DNA of 64,000 nt from Capitella teleta (Eukaryota; Annelida; Polychaeta; Capitellidae), in assembly GCA_000328365.1 (NCBI GenBank), contig KB309617.1:233442-297441 (forward strand), in the 5' to 3' direction. Under the pieces are notes generated by a model. The model was given only the letters and a program-made list of their open reading frames with translations, made no database searches and was not told where the DNA came from. Position 1 is the stretch's first letter. Each line of letters opens with the position of its first letter. The position numbers and the translations under genes are program-made. Below, in pieces: positions 59,093-64,000 of this stretch.

Positions 59093-59956
59093 ATGAGGCT
59101 CCTGCATTACACAACTCTTGCCATTGTGACTGCTTTTCCTGACCTTTGGTGGTTCCGCCAAACCAGCACTCTGGTCATCCTCGTCCACTCGTCGCCAGGC
59201 AACAAAGAGAGACGTGATGTCATCAGATCAACATGGCTGTCGACGCCATCACCAGAGGTGACAAGTTTCTTCGTTATTGGCACTAAACATTTAAGCAATG
59301 TTGAAAAAGGTCGACTTCACGACGAAAACTATAAAACAGGAGACCTGTTACTGCTGGAGAATGTTGAAGACGCCTACAAGACATTAACCTCAAAAACACT
59401 GCAGAGTTTTGTTTGGATCCACCACCATATGAACTTCCGGTTTGTGTTGAAATGTGACGATGACTCTTTCGTACAGATCCCACTCCTGTTAACCAAAGCA
59501 CGTGAATTTAACGCAACTGACTCAGTTTACTGGGGCAACTTCAACGGTATGTCGAAAGGATTGCCGGACCCGCCACCGTTTATTCTCTGTGATAGGTTTA
59601 TACCATTCGCCAGAGGAGGTGGCTACGTGCTCTCAGCTGACCTGGTGACCTACATCACCGCCAACCAGCACCACTTGTTTACACATCGCGCGGAAGACGT
59701 GGCTGTGGCCGTCTGGCTGACACCCTTGAAGGTGCATCGACTGCATGACGTGGATTTCGACACGGAGTACATGAGCGTCGGGTGTTTGAATTCTTTTATT
59801 GTTACTCATAAGCAGAATATTTACATGATGGAAGAAAAACATAAGAATTTACAAAAACATGGAAGATTGTGCCAATCTGAAAGATTGTACCACAAACGAC
59901 ACACTTTCGACTGGAAGGCATACCCTTCGAAGTGTTGTCCACCAATTGAACATTAG
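59093..59956 (+). CDS. B3GALT6: beta-1,3-galactosyltransferase 6-like (GAG linker galactosyltransferase II)
   Basis: A single exon of 287 residues. A short N-terminal hydrophobic segment (about 3-21) serves as signal anchor for a type II Golgi enzyme. The GT31 blocks are all present: ERRDVIRSTWL (39-49), GDLLLL, the DXD-type metal site KCDDDSF (120-126), PFARGGGYVLSADL (171-184), the EDV motif (201-203) and GC..FIVTHK. The C-terminus YDW/SxCC form is matched by TFDWKAYPSKCCP, which is specific to B3GALT6 rather than to other B3GALTs. By family it adds the second galactose to the xylose-galactose linker of heparan and chondroitin sulfate. It is shorter than the human protein (329 residues), mainly in the stem. 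One N-glycosylation sequon lies at N140. An AATAAA follows at 60001. Confidence 0.9.
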   Translation: MRLLHYTTLAIVTAFPDLWWFRQTSTLVILVHSSPGNKERRDVIRSTWLSTPSPEVTSFFVIGTKHLSNVEKGRLHDENYKTGDLLLLENVEDAYKTLTSKTLQSFVWIHHHMNFRFVLKCDDDSFVQIPLLLTKAREFNATDSVYWGNFNGMSKGLPDPPPFILCDRFIPFARGGGYVLSADLVTYITANQHHLFTHRAEDVAVAVWLTPLKVHRLHDVDFDTEYMSVGCLNSFIVTHKQNIYMMEEKHKNLQKHGRLCQSERLYHKRHTFDWKAYPSKCCPPIEH

Positions 59957-60000
59957 GTCTTGAGTCTACAGTCGTGGGAGTACAACGGTGAGCCGATCTG

Positions 60001-60006
60001 AATAAA
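60001..60006 (+). terminator. polyadenylation signal AATAAA of the B3GALT6-like gene
   Basis: The signal lies about 45 bases after the stop codon, so the 3' UTR would be very short. Confidence 0.55.
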
Positions 60007-60009
60007 AAA

Positions 60010-60870
60010 TAACATGCTTCATTGTATTCGAGTGTGCGAGCATTTATTCATTAGGATATTACTTCCAATAATTAGTATGTACTTATTATTTTCTGTTTTG
60101 CAATTTTAAAGCCGGACGCACAGTGTCGATATAAACTGTGTGAGCGCGTGGCCCAAATACTTATTTTCTAACCAATCAGCGACCCTTTCCACTCATTCAA
60201 ATCGCAGGAAGTTGCTTAATTGGCGTCAAATCAAGAATCCGAGCAGAAAATTAAATCAACGGACTGCTGCAATTGCAGTAAGTTCTGAATAAACTTAAGA
60301 TGCCTGAAATGCTCCACAAAGCGCGTGCAGCTGTGATTTATTTGTATAAGTTGTGTTGTGATTAACCATCTTATCTTTTGGGGTGAATTTGAATGAAACC
60401 CTTTTGTACCATGAATACATTATGAGGTCATAGTTCAGAGGTCATAGAACGATGCCTGGTGCGTTATGACAACAGGGTACATTTCATCTCTCGGTGGGCG
60501 TTATGATTCATACCAGTGGCTTATTGTGCGTTGTGATTGATACGCAGTTCTGGAAGGTTTAAGCGATCCACGTACCTGAGCGTGGCATTGGCAAGGGCTT
60601 CTAAACCCGGAATAATTCTAATTTATAGACGAATGAAGCTGGCTGCGAAACGAGAACTATTTTCAGGTTTTTAGGGTAAATTTAACATTTTTAAAAATTG
60701 AATGCAGATTTCTTTTTCTTTTCTTTTTTATTATGCCATAGCAAGAGTCTGTGGGCAATCCGAATATAACCCGTGTTACTTTAGTTGAACTGTTGAACTA
60801 GCGATAGCAAGCAGATTGTGACGTTTTTAGTTCATCACGAGGGTCCGTGAGGCGATATGTGTCAATATCT
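60010..60870. other. no gene recognised; GCGTTATGA cluster
   Basis: GCGTTATGA-type words recur at 60468, 60509 and 60533. No coding signature. Confidence 0.4.
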
Positions 60871-60874
60871 ATTG

Positions 60875-61140
60875 TTCACTGGTTCCCTTGTCATATACAT
60901 GACACAGGCACACATCGATGACAGGTGGTATCTCATTGGCTGCTATTTATAGTATCATTTAGTCAATTGGTCGTAATTCAGCAAATACTGTGAATTCATT
61001 TTCAATCGCCTCGCCTTGTGAGCCATCCTTGAAATTCCGAGTGACGTCATGTGAAATCGAGTGAATTGGATGTACCAAAATAGGGGTGAGTTTTCATCGG
61101 TGTGTGCCGGTGCTTCTTTTCAGTAGCGCCGGAGACGTGA
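60875..61140. mobile_element. MITE, family TTCACTGG, copy 3
   Basis: It starts TTCACTGGTTCCC and is collinear with the other two copies to GCGCCGGAGAC..GTGA, with two bases lost in the right end. A SINE lies directly against that end. Target duplication is not visible. Confidence 0.8.
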
Positions 61141-61384
61141 TGCGTGATGGGGTTTTACGGCTCCACCCAACCCATTCGGGTGATACGGGCCCCAGAACAG
61201 AAGGCCCGAGACCGGGGTTTCCCCCTACTCTTATCGATAAATCCCAAGGGTTTTTTATCCTGCATACCACCATAGACAGTAGTACACAGCGACCGGCCTT
61301 GTTACGCAGTTGGGCAGCACTGCAGAGTCACCGAAGAATTACAATTATAACAATCATAATTCACAATCACAACGCCCGTGGCCT
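61141..61384 (-). mobile_element. SINE family 1, truncated copy
   Basis: The reverse complement of the SINE body at 16760-16995, about 93% alike by eye. It stops at GGCGTTGTG/CCACGGGC, so the tRNA-like head with boxes A and B is absent, as in 5'-truncated SINE copies. It abuts MITE copy 3. Confidence 0.8.
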
Positions 61385-61542
61385 TGCGCCGAAGACCAAT
61401 GTATATCTCATTCGATTGGTTCCGATGAGAATATCTATTGTGAGGGGTTATTGTCTGTATCAATTATAAATTACGTATGTTCTTGGAAATAGTTTGTTGC
61501 TCTGACTTCCAAATTTCAAGTCTGTCATTTTGCATGTTTTAT

Positions 61543-61573
61543 GTTAGGCCAGGAACTTTTCGAACAAGGCTTG
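61543..61573. repeat. solo mariner-type terminal repeat
   Basis: GTTAGGCCAGGAACTTTTCGAACAAGGCTTG is the right-hand end of a mariner-type element (compare 62784-62814). It points at the left end of the element beginning at 61576 and is separated from it only by TA. No matching left end of its own is found upstream. Confidence 0.65.
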
Positions 61574-61575
61574 TA

Positions 61576-62814
61576 CGAGGGTTGTTCGAAAAGTTTTCGG
61601 CCTAAATTAGAACGTGAAGTTTGGAGGTCAAACAGACCAATTATTCACAAGATCACACGTAGCTTTAATATTTCTCTGGTAAAACTAGTTTTATATGGAG
61701 CGAACTTCTACCGATATCACTGTCAAAGCCATTGTGTAACACCCAGTTGACCGCTCCGACCAAACTGGTGGTGTGGCCGTCGTCTGCTCGTTAGACAATG
61801 TGTCAAAGCCTCATTTCGGGTGCCTAATGTTTGATTTCTGGTCCTCTCATAACACTGTCTCGCAAGATTTGATCACTGATTTTAACCGAGTTCAATGCTT
61901 GCGTAATAATTGGCTTTGCTGTGATGAAAATTAGAGGGAATTATACATGTATTGAAAAAAAAAAAAAAAAAAAAATTAACACGGAAAGTACCGGAAGTGC
62001 ATAAAAAATTCCCGCCCATTTTTCATCGTTCGATCAAAAAGCCATGCAGCCATTCAACTTAATCATTACGCCGCATAAGTTAAATATTTGTGTTGTGTGG
62101 AAAAGACAAATACCTAAGGCATCAGCTGCTGTCTTGTGATTTTGCCTGGTAATTTAGTTAACTATGTTTAAATGGATATTTTACAGTGGTACAACATTGA
62201 CTGTACTCATATGTTCTTTTTATTTGCGCAATTCTAGATAATCACTCTGTTTTAATGATTTTATAATATTTACATTTCTAACGTGATACTTCAATATGTC
62301 ACAAAAATATTTCGGGAAAATAAAATAATGAGCCCGACGCATCTTACAACGTAAAGTTTTGTCGGAGCGTACAATTACCATAAAATGATTGCGAGAAACG
62401 TGTTGACAGGACCGTTAGGAGTACGTTTGGTGCATTGATCTCATTAAAATTTAGCATACACATGGAAATAAAAACAAAAGTGTATTTGTCAAGTAATTAT
62501 AGAACTCGCATCTTGTTTTTCCATTTCTTTTAATGTTTAACAACCAGAAGGACGATAATTTTAGGCCAGACGTAGTGCTGCCCTCTTATGGGATTCATTT
62601 GAGCATTTTATTATGATTCCATCAATATGCTACAAACACATGGACATCCGTATCTGATCAATATTCTTAAAGAGATCTTGAATTAGCGCTTAAATCAGGA
62701 GTTTCTCATTCTGAGGAAATGCCGACCCCTATTTCAATGCCTTCAATTTTGATATGAAATGCTGACCTATATCCAATTTCTATGTTAGGCCGAGAACTTT
62801 TCGAACAACCTTCG
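61576..62814. mobile_element. mariner-type transposon, decayed
   Basis: The left end CGAGGGTTGTTCGAAAAG (61576) and the complement of the right end (ending 62814) match over about 30 bp with few changes. Each end is flanked by TA (61574-61575, 62815-62816), the target of Tc1/mariner elements. GAGGGTnnTTCnAAAAGTT is a common mariner end. The 1239-bp length fits a mariner, but no transposase frame is recognisable, so the interior is either decayed or replaced. A poly-A tract lies at 61955-61975. Confidence 0.75.
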
Positions 62815-62816
62815 TA

Positions 62817-63600
62817 ATAGTCACGCATAAACATGAAAACGAAATGAATCTGTGGCATTGGGAATATTGACAAGCAAAAATATAAATGAAAACGAAAGAG
62901 TTAAATGTGAATTTCAAGCTGACATTTAAATTCCATTTCGTCAATAATTGCAATATTGTGTAGCCACAAATTATCGAGGCCTGCCTGCTATTCAGGTGCA
63001 CACACAGATCGTTTGTTTACCTTAATCCGTCCGTATCCGAGCACTCGAATGATATGATCCTCGGTAACATCTTGTGAAACTGGCATTGATAAGGCATCGC
63101 TCTCGCACTATTCCCAGAGTGTTGTTGTTTTTGATTGTACCACCTGATCTGTTACCATCGTATACATTAAATTTATTTAATGCAAGTTAAACGTTAACAT
63201 TAAGTAGATTTTGACCAATTTGGTATACTAATAATAATAATTTATTCAGAGCTATACCAGGGCTGCATTATACTTAGTTGTCTTACATTCCTCGCGACAA
63301 ATTTTCAACAAACCGGAATGCTATAATTATTCCTTACAAATTTATACTAAATATTATCGTTGTCTTGGTTGTAATTTATTTGGTAATATTTTTCTGTTTC
63401 ATCTTACACCGTGTATACATAATGGCAACCATTGATGAAAATGCCAGTTTTAGGACTGCTTCGCATTTCAATTTGCATTGAGTGTTAGGGCTCTATTAGC
63501 TATTTGTTACGATATCAGAGGACTTGAAACTCAATGGTGATATCATTGTGTCATTAATACTCATTATAGCTTAAGCTCATTTCCTAAACAATCCCATCTG
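62817..63600. other. no gene recognised
   Basis: AT-rich sequence. A plus frame at 63278-63481 encodes one hydrophobic stretch but has no other support. Confidence 0.4.
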
Positions 63601-63798
63601 TTTATGGATGTAAGATTAAGTGTAAGATATGTTAGTAAAACGCCCTAAATGAGCTCTTACGTTGTTGAATGCAATGCATAATGATTGTAAGTGCGTTTAT
63701 GCCACTTTGACGACGAATAGCGACAGGAATGCAGGACTTAGATCTAATTTTATACCGTGGAATGACTTCCGGTTCGAATATAAGGTTCCTTACCAAGA

Positions 63799-63837
63799 AC
63801 CCCTCGCCCCTCGCCCCCTCACCCCTCGCCCCCTCCC
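63799..63837. repeat. C-rich/G-rich decamer repeat
   Basis: Four units of CCCCTCGCCC/CCCTCACC type. On the minus strand they give spaced runs of four to five G, just inside the presumed intron after the exon ending at 63861. Confidence 0.7.
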
Positions 63838-63860
63838 ATAATGACACTGAACAGACTCAC

Positions 63861-64000
63861 CTTCAGTGAACAGGGCACTCCGCCGAAGCCCCTCACGATC
63901 ACCAATAATGGCACAGCCACCCAGTTGACAGGCTGTGATCTCGTTTGGCACTTTATTGTGGTTATACTCCAGTTTCGACGATCGCATTTGCGAAATAAGA
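63861..64000 (-). CDS. partial exon of an unrecognised minus-strand gene, cut by the window edge
   Basis: The minus strand is open from the window edge and reads SSKLEYNHNKVPNEITACQL, then GGCAIIGDREGLRRSALFTE, before a strong donor (TGAAG|GTGAGT; the exon's last base is 63861). Composition and splice signal look like real coding sequence. A possible ATG lies at 63987, but the frame is open beyond it, so the true start may lie outside. I do not recognise the family. A downstream open frame at 63847-63632 begins in the G-rich repeat and is doubtful. Confidence 0.5.

Noticed and set aside
1-64000. CRISPR array, rRNA or mitochondrial/bacterial insert
   Set aside because: No regularly spaced repeats, rRNA segments or intron-free prokaryote-like operons were seen.

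Overview
The window is nuclear DNA of an invertebrate animal. It is AT-rich, gene-sparse and full of decayed transposons. Protein genes are split by many short introns (mostly 45 to a few hundred bases, GT..AG) and encode animal-type parts: EGF modules, a WSC domain, receptor tyrosine kinase and phosphatase relatives, a rhodopsin-class receptor, an LRR protein and a proteoglycan glycosyltransferase. I cannot name the species. A sponge, placozoan or marine bilaterian would all fit, and no feature decides between them.

Genes, left to right. (1) 7743-19762 (+) is a 23-exon receptor: signal peptide, WSC domain, two EGF-like modules, seven calcium-binding-type EGFs, one membrane helix and a single degenerate tyrosine-phosphatase domain without catalytic residues. 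Two of its EGF exons were duplicated very recently. (2) 30183-31251 (-) is a secreted LRR protein. (3) 44409-45503 (-) is an intronless seven-helix receptor of neuropeptide-receptor type. (4) 52204-56423 (+) is a 16-exon receptor tyrosine kinase relative with two copies of an unrecognised ectodomain and a pseudokinase (SFG instead of DFG, no glycine loop). (5) 59093-59956 (+) is an intronless B3GALT6-type galactosyltransferase. (6) An unrecognised minus-strand gene runs off the right edge (63861-64000). So the two phosphotyrosine-type receptors in the window both look catalytically dead and probably act as binding scaffolds.

Mobile DNA fills much of the rest. There is a P-like DNA transposon with 8-bp target duplications and a convergent THAP gene (22354-24422), and a mariner relic (61576-62814). 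A three-copy MITE family lies at 28981, 41709 and 60875, with other inverted-repeat elements at 29431, 33171 and 40355. Two tRNA-derived SINE families and four LINE 3'-end relics are present. A broken Ty3/gypsy fossil lies antisense inside an intron of the phosphatase-like receptor (11919-14082), and there is a second, very doubtful retroelement trace near 20.5-21.1 kb. THAP-type and SAP-like coding relics cluster between 32.6 and 40.1 kb. The first 7.7 kb and the stretches 24.4-28.9, 35.2-37.2, 45.7-49.1 and 56.9-59.0 kb hold little that I can identify.
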